DNA of 64,000 nucleotides, from assembly GCF_014635025.1 (NCBI RefSeq), contig NZ_BMCE01000002.1, positions 186,001 through 250,000 of the forward strand, written 5' to 3'. The position numbers and the translations under genes were made by a program. The notes below the pieces were generated by a model, which did not search any database, was not told the origin of the DNA, and saw only the letters and a program-made list of their open reading frames with translations. Source of the DNA: Fictibacillus barbaricus (GTDB lineage Bacteria; Bacillota; Bacilli; Bacillales; Fictibacillaceae). Shown here piece by piece: positions 46,509 through 54,845 of this stretch. How positions within the stretch are numbered: position 1 is the first letter of the stretch; each line of letters opens with the position of its first letter.

Positions 46509-47902
46509 TTTGCAGCAACTGGTTTTGGAACTAGCGGATAAAATAAAATGCCTGAAGCCAGCAGCGCAATTCCAAATAAAAAGGTTTTGATGTCAGCTGT
46601 TCCTGCATAGATGACCCATAATGAATAAATAGCTGCAAGGGTTGCAATAATGGCATCTGCTGTTCTGCTCCTGGCATTCCCCATATATGTTTCCCCGCTA
46701 ATAACAAGTTTCAATTGATATAGAGATGCCACCAGATAAGGAACAAGAAAAGCTAGTGTTGCAATAAAAATCATAAAATCAAAGGCTTGTGCCATAGATT
46801 GTGAAACGACAGAAAATAAAAACAACTGAGTACATAAATTTGTTACCCAAAGCGAGAAAACTGGAGCACCCTTATCGTTTTCTTTCAAGAAGCTAGGGAT
46901 AAACATTCGTTGTTGAGCAGCTTGAAAAGGAACCTCAGCTGAAAGTAAAACCCATCCGACCGTTGCACCGAATAATGAGATTACACCTAATATAGCCATG
47001 ACCATACTTCCTGATGGTCCAATAGCATTCATTAGAGAATCAACGAGTGGTTTTTGTGATTCTACAAGTTCATTCTGTGGCAGTGTTCCCATCACCAAAA
47101 GAGTAATGCTTAAATACAACGCTAGTGCAATTAATAACCCTAGGATCGTTGCTTTTTTTACATCGCTTTTTTTCTTTGCCCGTGTTGCAAAAACTACAGC
47201 AGATTCTACACCGACGAAGGCCCACAATGTTGCAATTGCTGCATTGTTTATTTGGGAGAGAAAACCTGAACTTACACCACCCTCGCCTTCAATTGGTTCA
47301 TAAAAAGGGACAAGGTTGCTGCTCTGGAACGCGAAAAGACAGGCTAGAATAAATAACAAAAATCCTAAAACTTTCGCAGCCGTAGCGACAAAATTAACTT
47401 TCCCTGCTCCTTCGATTCCATTTAGAATCAAATAATGTACACCCCACAACAAGATGGTACATACGACAAATGTTATTACGCCTCCCGTTGTAATGGCAGT
47501 TCCTAAAATAGTGAATAATGGGTTATTGTTTGTCATGATAGGAAAGAAAGTAGATAAATAACTTGCAAAAGTTGTTATAATTGCAACGTTTCCTGACCAA
47601 TTGGCTACCCAATAACCCCAGCTTACCAGATAACCTGATAATAAAGACGCACGGGAACTGTCTTTGAATAAAGCTTTTGCATAGTTTTGAGGTCCCCCAT
47701 TTAATTCAGGTTTTCTTAATGACAAATTACCAAACACCAATGCCGTCATTAAGACCCCAAAGCCTGTTATGATCCAGGCAGACAGAACCCCAGATGGACT
47801 AGCAACTTCGGCGAGCGAACGCGGAAGCATGAAAATTCCAGACCCTACCATATTCCCGACCACAAGTGCGGTCAAAACCCAAAAACCTAAATTTCTTTTC
47901 AA
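46487..47902 (-). CDS. APC-family basic amino acid/polyamine antiporter (YvsH/ArcD-like)
   Basis: A 471-residue protein with 12 predicted helices. The first helix carries GNMVGSGIFMLPRSLAEVASPSG, typical of the APA subfamily (arginine:ornithine, lysine:cadaverine antiporters). FVGVESAVVFATRAKKKSDVKKAT is the conserved helix-6/loop region. Substrate not determinable. The start is TTG at 47902 with AAAGGTGG at 7-nt spacing. Its upstream region holds a palindrome and the 21-bp repeat array, listed separately. Confidence 0.85.
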   Translation of the reverse strand: MKRNLGFWVLTALVVGNMVGSGIFMLPRSLAEVASPSGVLSAWIITGFGVLMTALVFGNLSLRKPELNGGPQNYAKALFKDSSRASLLSGYLVSWGYWVANWSGNVAIITTFASYLSTFFPIMTNNNPLFTILGTAITTGGVITFVVCTILLWGVHYLILNGIEGAGKVNFVATAAKVLGFLLFILACLFAFQSSNLVPFYEPIEGEGGVSSGFLSQINNAAIATLWAFVGVESAVVFATRAKKKSDVKKATILGLLIALALYLSITLLVMGTLPQNELVESQKPLVDSLMNAIGPSGSMVMAILGVISLFGATVGWVLLSAEVPFQAAQQRMFIPSFLKENDKGAPVFSLWVTNLCTQLFLFSVVSQSMAQAFDFMIFIATLAFLVPYLVASLYQLKLVISGETYMGNARSRTADAIIATLAAIYSLWVIYAGTADIKTFLFGIALLASGILFYPLVPKPVAAKEKPADK

Positions 47903-47931
47903 TGATATACCACCTTTCCACTGTATTTATT

Positions 47932-47946
47932 TTACCCAATGGGTAA
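47932..47946. promoter_or_regulatory. Perfect 15-bp palindrome upstream of the APC antiporter gene
   Basis: TTACCCAATGGGTAA (7-base arms, one central base), 30 bp upstream of the TTG start and overlapping a weak -10-like TAAAAT on the minus strand. A likely repressor operator for the antiporter gene; regulator unknown. Confidence 0.45.
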
Positions 47947-47993
47947 GGTTGCAAATCCTAATTCTCTTAAAACACGGAACAGAGGTTTGGTTA

Positions 47994-48114
47994 TTTTCCG
48001 TGATTAAGCAGTGTTTTTCCGTGATCAAGCTACTATTTTCCGTGATCAAGCTTCAATTTCCGTGATCAAGCTTCAATTTTCCGTGATTTTGCAGCATTTT
48101 TCCGTGATTGGCGA
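47994..48114. repeat. Array of six imperfect 21-bp direct repeats (family A)
   Basis: Units begin at 47994, 48015, 48036, 48057 (20 bp, one T missing), 48077 and 48098. The shared core is TTTTCCGTGATCAAGCT; units 1, 5 and 6 diverge after GTGAT. Units 2-4 contain the palindrome TGATCA. The array lies after the cvfB terminator and 90-210 bp upstream of the antiporter start. I see no promoter inside and do not recognise the element. Confidence 0.85.
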
Positions 48115-48154
48115 GAGTTTTGAGGTAGACTTGTACAGTACCTAATTAAAACCA

Positions 48155-48188
48155 AAATAAAAAGGAACCTGATCAACCAGGTCCCTTT
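48155..48188 (-). terminator. Terminator after cvfB
   Basis: AAAGGGACCTG gttgat CAGGTTCCTTT (one G-U) followed by TTATTTT on the minus strand. Confidence 0.85.
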
Positions 48189-48193
48189 ATTCG

Positions 48194-49054
48194 TTAAATC
48201 TGAAGATAAGTTTTTCCGTTTTCTTGTATGATCTTCTCTTCTTTCATGAGCTTTCCGAGGGCTCGTTTAAAGGAAGCTTTACTCATCTGGAACGTTTCTT
48301 TTATCTCTTCTGGAGATGATTTATCAGTAAGAGGCATTTGTCCTTTATTTTCACGAAGATATTGGTAGATTCGTTCAGAATCTTCCGTGTAGGCGATCTC
48401 TTTTCTAGCTCTCATGGATAAGTTGATTCTTCCGTCTTCGCGAACAAAAGCAACACGTGCACTTAATTTCTGGCCAAGTCGAGGCTTTACTTTTAGTTCA
48501 TCGTTATGAATAAAGCCAATATGCTGAGATTCTGTAAACAACAAGACGCCCGCTTCATTTATTTTATAAACATATCCAGAAGTTTGCTGATTAAATGCTT
48601 CTTCAGTTGCAGCTTCTGCTTGCTCTACCATCTCTTCTTCTGTTGCAAGGTCAGCAAAAAGGCGTCCCTTTTTATCAAGCTTCAATCCTGAATACAATCG
48701 ATCTCCAAGATGAGGCCACTCTTCCCATGATTGTGGCAAATCATCTTTAGATAAAAGTACATCCTTTTTAATTCCTATATGAAGAAATACACCTAACTTA
48801 CGATTTACACCAGCTACCTCAAGCCAAGCTAATGAATCTAGCCTAACTTTTGGAATTGTTTCAGTGGCTGCAAGTCTTCCTTCATGATCTTGATATAAAA
48901 AGACTTCAACGAGATTTCCCTGTTCATGCTTGCTCTTTGCTTCGGCACGGTGCAAAAGGACTTCCTTGCCATCTTCAAGATCTAACACATAACCCAAATC
49001 TGAATCACGAAGTACCTTTAAAGAATATACCAATCCAGGTTTTTTTGTTTCCAT
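48194..49054 (-). CDS. cvfB: S1-domain RNA-binding protein CvfB/YitL
   Basis: A 286-residue protein with successive S1-like beta-barrels (~1-65, ~70-140, ~150-215) and a C-terminal winged helix (~225-286, SSPEEIKETFQMSKASFKRALGKLMKEEKI). Matches the CvfB family (B. subtilis YitL), a virulence-related regulator in Staphylococcus that binds RNA. AAAGGAA precedes the ATG. Single gene with its own terminator. Confidence 0.88.
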   Translation of the reverse strand: METKKPGLVYSLKVLRDSDLGYVLDLEDGKEVLLHRAEAKSKHEQGNLVEVFLYQDHEGRLAATETIPKVRLDSLAWLEVAGVNRKLGVFLHIGIKKDVLLSKDDLPQSWEEWPHLGDRLYSGLKLDKKGRLFADLATEEEMVEQAEAATEEAFNQQTSGYVYKINEAGVLLFTESQHIGFIHNDELKVKPRLGQKLSARVAFVREDGRINLSMRARKEIAYTEDSERIYQYLRENKGQMPLTDKSSPEEIKETFQMSKASFKRALGKLMKEEKIIQENGKTYLQI

Positions 49055-49094
49055 ATTTTCATTCCTTTTTTTAAAAGATAGATTAAGAAAAAAG

Positions 49095-49119
49095 AAAAAA
49101 CCTACATAGTAGGTTTTCG
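49095..49119 (-). terminator. Terminator after the yycC-like gene
   Basis: AAAACCTAC tat GTAGGTTTT then TTCTTTTTTC on the minus strand. Confidence 0.75.
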
Positions 49120-49134
49120 CCTTCTTGACCTTAA

Positions 49135-49284
49135 TTATTCATCCTTTTTATCTTCGGATGCTTCTAACTCCATTAATTTTTTTACTAAGATATGCTGCGG
49201 CATGTGCATTAACTGCTCAAGCGGCACGTTTAAAGCTTTTGCTAATTTTACAGCCGTTTCTGCTGATAACTGTAATGGTTTCAT
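49135..49284 (-). CDS. yycC: YycC-like protein, 49 residues
   Basis: A small helical protein starting MKPLQLSAETAVKLAKALNV and continuing PLEQLMHMPQHILVKKL, which closely resembles B. subtilis YycC (function unknown). The arrangement of two short helices looks like the recognition part of a helix-turn-helix, but it is too short to bind DNA alone in the usual way. GGAGGG lies 8 nt before the ATG. It stands between cvfB and fhs, with its own terminator. Confidence 0.8.
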   Translation of the reverse strand: MKPLQLSAETAVKLAKALNVPLEQLMHMPQHILVKKLMELEASEDKKDE

Positions 49285-49337
49285 AAACAACCCTCCACTA
49301 GAAGTATAGCAGTTGAAGACTTATTATACACTATTTC

Positions 49338-51026
49338 TTAAAAGAGTCCTACTGCCTTGCCATCTTCTGAAACGTCCATGTTATTGGCAGCTGGAACTTT
49401 CGGCAGTCCAGGCATTGTCATAACATCTCCAGTCAGAGCTACTATAAAACCGGCTCCAATGGAAGGTTTTAATTCTCTGATCGTAATCGTAAAGTTTTCA
49501 GGACGTCCGAGTTTTTTAGGGTCATCTGAGAATGAATATTGCGTTTTTGCCATACAAACCGGCAGTTGATCCCATCCAAAGTCACTAAATTGTTTCATTT
49601 GTTTTAATGTTTTTGGAGAAAATTGCACCTCGCCAGCTCCGTAAACTTTTTTACAGATCGTTTCAATTTTTTCTTGTAAAGATACATTGAGTTCATATAA
49701 AGGCTTATATGAGTTCTTTTCTGTTTCAATCGTTTCTAAAACTCTCTTTGCAAGAGCTTCTCCGCCTTCTCCCCCTCTTGCCCATACATCTGCTTCCTCA
49801 GCTGCAACGCCTTTTGACTTACACCATTCTTTAATAAAGGAAATCTCTTCTTCGGTATCTGTTACAAACTTATTTATGGCTACAACAACCGGAACTCCAA
49901 AATGCTTTAATGTTTCCAAGTGTTTCTCTAAGTTTGGCATACCATTTTCCAGTGCAGTAAGATCTGGATTCTTCAAGTATTCTTTCGCAAGGCCGCCATG
50001 CATTTTAAGTGCTCTCACTGTTGCAACAATGACAACCGCGCTCGGGTTTATTCCTGCATATCTAGCTTTGATATCCAGGAATTTCTCTGCACCCAGGTCA
50101 GCACCGAACCCTGCTTCAGTAACAACCATTTCTCCTAGTTTAGATGCAAGTTTTGTTGCGATAACGCTGTTGCATCCATGAGCAATATTTGCAAATGGCC
50201 CGCCATGTACGAGTGCAGGTGTATTTTCCAGTGTTTGAACAATATTTGGACGAATTGCGTCTTTTAATAATAATGTCAGTGCACCATGAGCGTTAAGGTC
50301 TCCTGCTGTAACAGGCTGATTGTCATAATCAAAGGCAACAACCATTCTAGAAAGTCTTGCTTTTAAATCTTCAAGATCATTCGCTAAACAGAATATTGCC
50401 ATAACTTCAGAAGCAACGGTAATATCAAATCCATCTTCACGCGGAACCCCTTGAACCGGGCCCCCTAAACCGATTACAATTTTTCGAAGTGCACGGTCAT
50501 TCATGTCTAACGCCCGTTTCCATACAATGCGGCGCGGGTCTATATTTAACTCATTTCCTTGGTGGATATGATTATCAATAAGTGCAGCAAGTGCGTTATT
50601 AGCGGTTGTGATCGCATGCAGGTCACCAGTAAAATGAAGATTAATATCTTCCATCGGCATTACCTGGGAATAGCCTCCGCCTGCAGCGCCGCCTTTTATC
50701 CCCATGCTAGGCCCTAATGATGGTTCGCGCAAAGCGATGATTGTTTTCTTTCCAACACGATTAAGTGCTTGTCCTAGTCCAACTGTAACGGTAGATTTAC
50801 CTTCGCCTGCAGGTGTTGGACTTATTGCTGTAACTAAAACTACTTTTCCATCTTCAACATTCTGAAGCTTTTGAAACAGATCTAATGAAAGTTTTCCTTT
50901 GTATCTTCCATAAGGCTCCCAATCATCTTCTTCAATTCCTAGTTGACCTACAATCTCTTCAATTCGCAGCATTTTAGCTGATTGGGCAATCTCGATATCA
51001 CTTTTAAACGTAACCTTTTCTAGCAT
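49338..51026 (-). CDS. fhs: Formate-tetrahydrofolate ligase
   Basis: A 562-residue P-loop enzyme making 10-formyl-THF from formate, THF and ATP. The ATP-binding motif is [21 protein letters not shown] near residue 70; [23 protein letters not shown] and [22 protein letters not shown] follow. Length 555-560 is typical of bacterial monofunctional Fhs. It is absent from B. subtilis 168 but common in other Bacillaceae. GGAGGG precedes the ATG. Confidence 0.96.
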   Translation of the reverse strand: MLEKVTFKSDIEIAQSAKMLRIEEIVGQLGIEEDDWEPYGRYKGKLSLDLFQKLQNVEDGKVVLVTAISPTPAGEGKSTVTVGLGQALNRVGKKTIIALREPSLGPSMGIKGGAAGGGYSQVMPMEDINLHFTGDLHAITTANNALAALIDNHIHQGNELNIDPRRIVWKRALDMNDRALRKIVIGLGGPVQGVPREDGFDITVASEVMAIFCLANDLEDLKARLSRMVVAFDYDNQPVTAGDLNAHGALTLLLKDAIRPNIVQTLENTPALVHGGPFANIAHGCNSVIATKLASKLGEMVVTEAGFGADLGAEKFLDIKARYAGINPSAVVIVATVRALKMHGGLAKEYLKNPDLTALENGMPNLEKHLETLKHFGVPVVVAINKFVTDTEEEISFIKEWCKSKGVAAEEADVWARGGEGGEALAKRVLETIETEKNSYKPLYELNVSLQEKIETICKKVYGAGEVQFSPKTLKQMKQFSDFGWDQLPVCMAKTQYSFSDDPKKLGRPENFTITIRELKPSIGAGFIVALTGDVMTMPGLPKVPAANNMDVSEDGKAVGLF

Positions 51027-51128
51027 GTTGATTTAACCCTCCATATGTAAAATTGTCTCACTCTCTATTGTATATGAAAGAAGTATGCGATGCGACGAGT
51101 TTTTCTATGACAACTTTTATTCGTTTAG

Positions 51129-51156
51129 TTTACTTGGAGGGAGGATATCGTATAAT
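51129..51156 (+). promoter_or_regulatory. Likely promoter of the ferredoxin gene
   Basis: TTTACT (51129-51134) and TATAAT (51151-51156), 16-bp spacing; start expected near 51163, about 40 nt before the ATG. Confidence 0.55.
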
Positions 51157-51203
51157 AAGAATGGAAAGAAATACTAAAAAATGATTTTAAGGAGGCAGCT
51201 AGT

Positions 51204-51533
51204 ATGGCGAGAATTGATGTGCAAGGGTATGGTACATATGAGATCGAAAACGGAAAAAAGCTTGTAAATGCACTTGAGGACAACGGAATTGACATCCTTC
51301 ACCGCTGTGGAGGAAAAGCAAAATGTACGACTTGCCGTGTTGAGGTATTATCTGGAGACTTAGGGCCTATTGGAGAAAAGGAAGCAAATATTATTGAGAC
51401 GAAGGGCTTGTCTGGAAACGTACGTTTATCTTGCCAGATCTGTGTAAGTGAGGACGCTTCAATTAAACCGATTCTCACTGTCACATCAGAAGGATTAGAC
51501 GCTGGTCCACGCCCCGCGGAAGAATGTGAATAA
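51204..51533 (+). CDS. 2Fe-2S ferredoxin-type protein
   Basis: A 109-residue plant-type ferredoxin fold with cluster ligands Cys35, Cys41, Cys44 (CGGKAKCTTC) and Cys77 (RLSCQIC). An electron carrier whose partner cannot be told. AAGGAGG precedes the ATG. It lies divergent from fhs and ends at a strong terminator. Confidence 0.88.
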   Translation: MARIDVQGYGTYEIENGKKLVNALEDNGIDILHRCGGKAKCTTCRVEVLSGDLGPIGEKEANIIETKGLSGNVRLSCQICVSEDASIKPILTVTSEGLDAGPRPAEECE

Positions 51534-51560
51534 AAAAGGCCTGTTAAGGGCCTTTTTTTT
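51532..51560 (+). terminator. Terminator after the ferredoxin gene
   Basis: AAAAAGGCC … GGGCCTTTTTTTT. Confidence 0.85.
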
Positions 51561-51597
51561 ATCAAGTAAACGTCGTAATTAGTCGATATTTGACAGC

Positions 51598-51681
51598 TCG
51601 TGGATATATGCTTAAATTTTGTGGATTTATGGTTAATATTCGTGGAATTAAACACGTTTCTCGTGGAATTAACTCATTAAT
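51598..51681. repeat. Array of four imperfect 21-bp direct repeats (family B)
   Basis: Units begin at 51598, 51619, 51640 and 51661, spaced exactly 21 bp. The consensus start is TCGTGGAWTTA followed by a TTAA-containing variable half. It lies in the convergent interval between the ferredoxin terminator and the HD hydrolase gene. The period equals that of the array at 47994, and the core is related (CGTGG-A-TTAA versus CCGTGA-T-AAGC). A separate short inverted repeat (CAGTTTCGG…CGGAACTG, 51728-51748) follows before the HD gene. Confidence 0.8.
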
Positions 51682-51768
51682 TTCTGAAATCACAACTTAA
51701 TTGTACCTTCGTTGTATTCGATAAGGACAGTTTCGGAGTTCGGAACTGCACATTTTAAAAATAAAACC

Positions 51769-52413
51769 TTATTTTCTGCCTTCCCACTCTCCAAAAAACT
51801 GCTCTAGGAAGCTTTCTAAGAACGCATGGCGATCATCTGCTAGCTTTTTAGCATAAGAAGTGTTCATTCCATGTTTTAATTTCAATAGTTTTTCATAAAA
51901 ATGGTTTACAGCGGTGCTTTTTTCATTTCGGTACTGCTCTTTCGTCATAACCTCCCGAACAGGGATCTCCGGATCATACATCAATTGTCCTTTTGCTCCT
52001 GAATAAGCAAAGGTCCTTCCTATTCCTATAGCTCCGATTGCGTCTAGCCGATCAGCATCCTGTACGACCATCCCCTCGATTGAGCTCATCTCTGCTTGAT
52101 TACCGCCTTTAAATGACATCGTGCTGATGATGGACAAAATATGTGTTATGCAATGATCTTCAACAGAGATAGACTCTAACCATTGTCTAACTTCTTGGAT
52201 GCCTTTTTCTTCACTTCCAGCTATTTTTTCATCGGCTATATCGTGAAGCAGTGCAGCCATCACACATATAAAATGGTCCGCGCCTTCCTTTTCAGCAATA
52301 TTTTCAGAAAGATTTTTCACACGGTAAATATGGTACCAATCGTGCCCGCTGCTTTCACCGTGTAGTTTTTCTTTTACAAAATCCTCTGTTTTCTTGATCA
52401 TGGTTTGTTTCAT
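51769..52413 (-). CDS. HD-domain metal-dependent phosphohydrolase (YedJ-like)
   Basis: A 214-residue protein. The HD motif series is HDWYHIYRV (His-Asp), ALLHDIADEKI (HD pair) and VVQDADRLDAIGAIGIGRTF (Asp), as in the YedJ family of nucleotide-type phosphohydrolases. Substrate unknown. Its ATG (52413) comes 2 nt after the stop of the upstream gene, giving a three-gene operon with that gene and the YpeP-like gene. An upstream in-frame start at 52431 would overlap it. Confidence 0.85.
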   Translation of the reverse strand: MKQTMIKKTEDFVKEKLHGESSGHDWYHIYRVKNLSENIAEKEGADHFICVMAALLHDIADEKIAGSEEKGIQEVRQWLESISVEDHCITHILSIISTMSFKGGNQAEMSSIEGMVVQDADRLDAIGAIGIGRTFAYSGAKGQLMYDPEIPVREVMTKEQYRNEKSTAVNHFYEKLLKLKHGMNTSYAKKLADDRHAFLESFLEQFFGEWEGRK

Positions 52414-52415
52414 AT

Positions 52416-52709
52416 TTACCCCACTGTACATGAATATTTCTTCCCTGATTGTAGTTGATCCAGTAAATCATACGCTCGTTTCTTTGATGTGATGTTTTCT
52501 TTAACAAAGGATTCGAGGAGTGCTATAAAGTAACTTCCATCAAATGATAACTGCTGTATAAGTGTTACTTCTAAGGCAATTTTAACTTGAGATTCAGTAG
52601 CATCTGTATAATGCCTTCCAAAATCTATAAAATGAAGGTCTCCATCAGTTAGACGAAACCCTTTAGAAGATAACAATGTTACATATTCTTCCAGGATATT
52701 TTCTTCCAT
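52416..52709 (-). CDS. Conserved hypothetical protein in the ypeP operon, 97 residues
   Basis: Not firmly recognised. It is a soluble mixed alpha/beta protein: MEENILEEYVTLLSSKGFRL, then FIDFGRHYTDATESQVKIAL and SFDGSYFIALLESF. It may belong to a small Bacillaceae family (possibly DUF6123, from memory). The ATG at 52709 follows GAGGT; the frame is open to 52775, but without a ribosome site and overlapping ypeP. Confidence 0.6.
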   Translation of the reverse strand: MEENILEEYVTLLSSKGFRLTDGDLHFIDFGRHYTDATESQVKIALEVTLIQQLSFDGSYFIALLESFVKENITSKKRAYDLLDQLQSGKKYSCTVG

Positions 52710-52761
52710 TTTTACCTCAACCCCAAAATCATAAGATTCTAGTAAATTGTACCAGTTGTTA

Positions 52762-53430
52762 TCAGAACTTATCAATGACTTCTTTCTTGGCTTGAATGAT
52801 TTTACCGTTCATGGCTTGTGTAACGAGTTGGTCTGCATCTTTGTTCTTATTTCTAGCAACCCATTCATAGACAGGTTCAATTTGTAGCTTCTTAAAGAGT
52901 GTTTCGATTTTGTCTGCCCAGTTCTGGAGGTTCGTTTCATAACAAGGCCATTCCCCTCTTAATTGTTCGATGACGACTTTAGAATCTCCTTGAATGGTGA
53001 CTTCCTCATACTGTACACCAAGCTCTTCAAGTTCTTTGGCAGCCAGCCATAACGCTGCGTACTCTGATTCATTATTTGATTCAAGGTTTGTTAAGCTTGC
53101 ATTTTTCTTAATACGATAATTGATGCCATTTTGAGAATAATGGATGATTATTCCTTGGCCGCTCGTACCCGTTTCAGTTTTATAACCGCCATCAAAATAG
53201 ATCACGATGTCTCTAGGTTCTTCTTTTTTTACCTCTGTCAGTTTTAATAGTTCTTTTTTTGTCCAAGAAACTCCCTTTGAGTCTATAAAAACCAAATCTG
53301 TTACTCTTCCTGTCTTCTCTAAGTCTTTTGCTGTAAAAAGTGCTTCGTTCAGTGAAACAGGATCTGAAACAAAACGAATTTTTAATTGTGATTTCGGATG
53401 TTTGAACATATATTCAATGGAGAAGTTCAT
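52762..53430 (-). CDS. ypeP: RNase H-like protein with N-terminal extension (YpeP-like)
   Basis: A 222-residue protein. Residues 1-70 form an extra domain of unknown role; residues ~75-210 form an RNase H fold with candidate catalytic acids Asp80 (IVIYFDGG), Glu121/123 (NNESEY), Asp149 (IQGDSKVV) and Asp198/200 (KNKDADQL). Similar to B. subtilis YpeP. Cleavage of RNA in RNA-DNA hybrids is plausible but not shown for this branch. AAAGGAG precedes the ATG. Divergent from the second RNase H-like gene. Confidence 0.8.
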   Translation of the reverse strand: MNFSIEYMFKHPKSQLKIRFVSDPVSLNEALFTAKDLEKTGRVTDLVFIDSKGVSWTKKELLKLTEVKKEEPRDIVIYFDGGYKTETGTSGQGIIIHYSQNGINYRIKKNASLTNLESNNESEYAALWLAAKELEELGVQYEEVTIQGDSKVVIEQLRGEWPCYETNLQNWADKIETLFKKLQIEPVYEWVARNKNKDADQLVTQAMNGKIIQAKKEVIDKF

Positions 53431-53503
53431 AGTAATCTCCTTTTTGTTTTTATTAAAGTACCTTATAATACGTATATATATTTATACAGAGGAGAGGCTC
53501 AGG

Positions 53504-53911
53504 TTGATTGAAGTGTACATAGATGGTGCAAGTGCCGGTGATCCTGGAATGTCGGGAGCAGGTGTTTATGTGAAGATCGGTAATGGTATAACTCATTCCT
53601 TTTGTTTTCCAATTGGCAGAATGTCAAATCATGAAGCCGAATTTATGGCTTTAATTCATGGCTTGGAGTTATGTATTAAAAACAATTGGAATATTGTATC
53701 TTTCCGTACAGATTCACAAGCCGTAGAGAGTGCTGTTGAGAAAGAGTTCGCAAAAGACAAGCGTTATACAGATTTGTTGGATAAAGCCCTTATGTTATCT
53801 AAAGAGCTTGATCTGTTTTTTATTAAATGGATTCCTTCAAAACAAAATAAAAAAGCTGATGAGTTGGCTCGGCAAGCCATTCAGTTGAACAGGAGCGAGC
53901 CTAATGTTTAA
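53504..53911 (+). CDS. ypdQ: RNase H-like protein (YpdQ-like)
   Basis: A 135-residue compact RNase HI-type domain with all four acids in place: Asp7 (VYIDGAS), Glu44/46 (NHEAEF), Asp70 (FRTDSQ) and Asp119 (KKADELA). Resembles B. subtilis YpdQ. The start is TTG at 53504 behind GGAGAGG; the frame is open upstream to 53207, but that part is antisense to ypeP. The 3' end overlaps the following transporter gene by 8 nt. Confidence 0.8.
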   Translation: MIEVYIDGASAGDPGMSGAGVYVKIGNGITHSFCFPIGRMSNHEAEFMALIHGLELCIKNNWNIVSFRTDSQAVESAVEKEFAKDKRYTDLLDKALMLSKELDLFFIKWIPSKQNKKADELARQAIQLNRSEPNV

Positions 53912-54833
53912 AAAGCCTTGGTTTGCAGATTTTAACCTATTACTTGTTGCATTTGTTTGGGGTACGACATTTGTTATTGTTCAAAAAGCGATTGCTTTTT
54001 TGGAACCCTACTCGTTCAATACGGTGCGTTTTAGTTTTGCTGCTTTTTTATTAATACTTATTATATTCTTGTTTAACCGTTCATCTCTCATTCATTTTAA
54101 AAGTAAAAAACTTTGGATAAGTGGTTTTATTCTTGGTTTTTGGCTCTTCTTAGGTTACGGCCTTCAAACAGTGGGACTTCTTTATACTACATCTTCCAAA
54201 ACTGGTTTTATAACAGGTTTAAGTGTCGTTTTGGTGCCTCTTTTTAGTTACTTCCTGCTAAAGTCTAAATTGAATTGGCAAGTAGGATTGAGTTCTTTGC
54301 TAGCTGTAGCAGGTTTATATCTATTGACCATCCATAACAGCCTGACATTGAATGTTGGTGACGCTTATGTATTGCTATGTGCTATTTCCTTTGCACTACA
54401 TATTGTTTTTACAGGTAAATTTGCACAATCATATCATGCACTTTGTTTAACCGTTATTCAGTTAATAACCGTTTCAATTCTAAGTTTCATTACAGCTCTA
54501 TTCACAGAGAGCTGGCAACAGATGTTTGTGGCTGAATTAGTATTTAAACCTGAGGTCATCTCTGCACTAATCATAACTTCTTTGTTTGCTACAGCTTTAG
54601 CTTTTTTAGCACAAACTTACTTTCAATCGTTTACTACTCCAGCAAGAGTCGCACTCATTTTTGCTATGGAACCTGTTTTTGCAGCTACTACAGCATTTGT
54701 TATGATTGGCGAAACGCTAGGACCAAAAGCCACGACAGGGTGTCTTCTCATATTATTAGGAATGATCTTATCTGAAATAAAATTTAATGAATTAGGGATT
54801 AAACGCAAACAAAAAGAGTGGGATGCTTCTTAA
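53904..54833 (+). CDS. EamA/DMT-family transporter
   Basis: A 309-residue protein with ten predicted helices in two EamA repeats (LLVAFVWGTTFVIVQKAIAFLEPYSFNTVRF and ALIFAMEPVFAATTAFVMIGETLG). Substrate unknown; relatives export amino acids and metabolites. AGGAGCGAG lies before the ATG, inside the end of the ypdQ-like gene, so translation may be coupled. Convergent with the exonuclease gene, overlapping it by 4 nt. Confidence 0.82.
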   Translation: MFKKPWFADFNLLLVAFVWGTTFVIVQKAIAFLEPYSFNTVRFSFAAFLLILIIFLFNRSSLIHFKSKKLWISGFILGFWLFLGYGLQTVGLLYTTSSKTGFITGLSVVLVPLFSYFLLKSKLNWQVGLSSLLAVAGLYLLTIHNSLTLNVGDAYVLLCAISFALHIVFTGKFAQSYHALCLTVIQLITVSILSFITALFTESWQQMFVAELVFKPEVISALIITSLFATALAFLAQTYFQSFTTPARVALIFAMEPVFAATTAFVMIGETLGPKATTGCLLILLGMILSEIKFNELGIKRKQKEWDAS

Positions 54834-54845
54834 CCCACTCTTATT
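54809..54845. terminator. Bidirectional terminator overlapping both gene ends
   Basis: AAGAGTGGG … CCCACTCTT, 9-bp stem, with TTTTTGTTTG on the minus side and ATTTGTATTT on the plus side. It includes the last codons of both convergent genes. Confidence 0.7.

Noticed and set aside
47769-48065. Plus-strand 98-codon frame across repeat array A encoding heptads FSVIKQC/FSVIKLL/FSVIKLQ
   Set aside because: A 21-bp period always gives a 7-residue repeat when no stop occurs. The frame begins antisense to the antiporter gene, has no ribosome site, and breaks at the 20-bp unit, so coding is not what keeps the repeat.
47994-48114. CRISPR array or plasmid-type iteron origin
   Set aside because: Units are 21 bp with only ~4 variable bases between cores, so there are no spacers and no cas genes nearby. 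No replication initiator gene or DnaA-box cluster is present, and the context is chromosomal.
49687-50181. 164-codon frame antisense to fhs
   Set aside because: It lies entirely inside the conserved fhs gene, with no initiation signal.
51299-51655. Minus-strand 118-codon frame over the ferredoxin gene and repeat array B
   Set aside because: It lies mainly antisense to the ferredoxin gene and starts inside the repeats, with no ribosome site.
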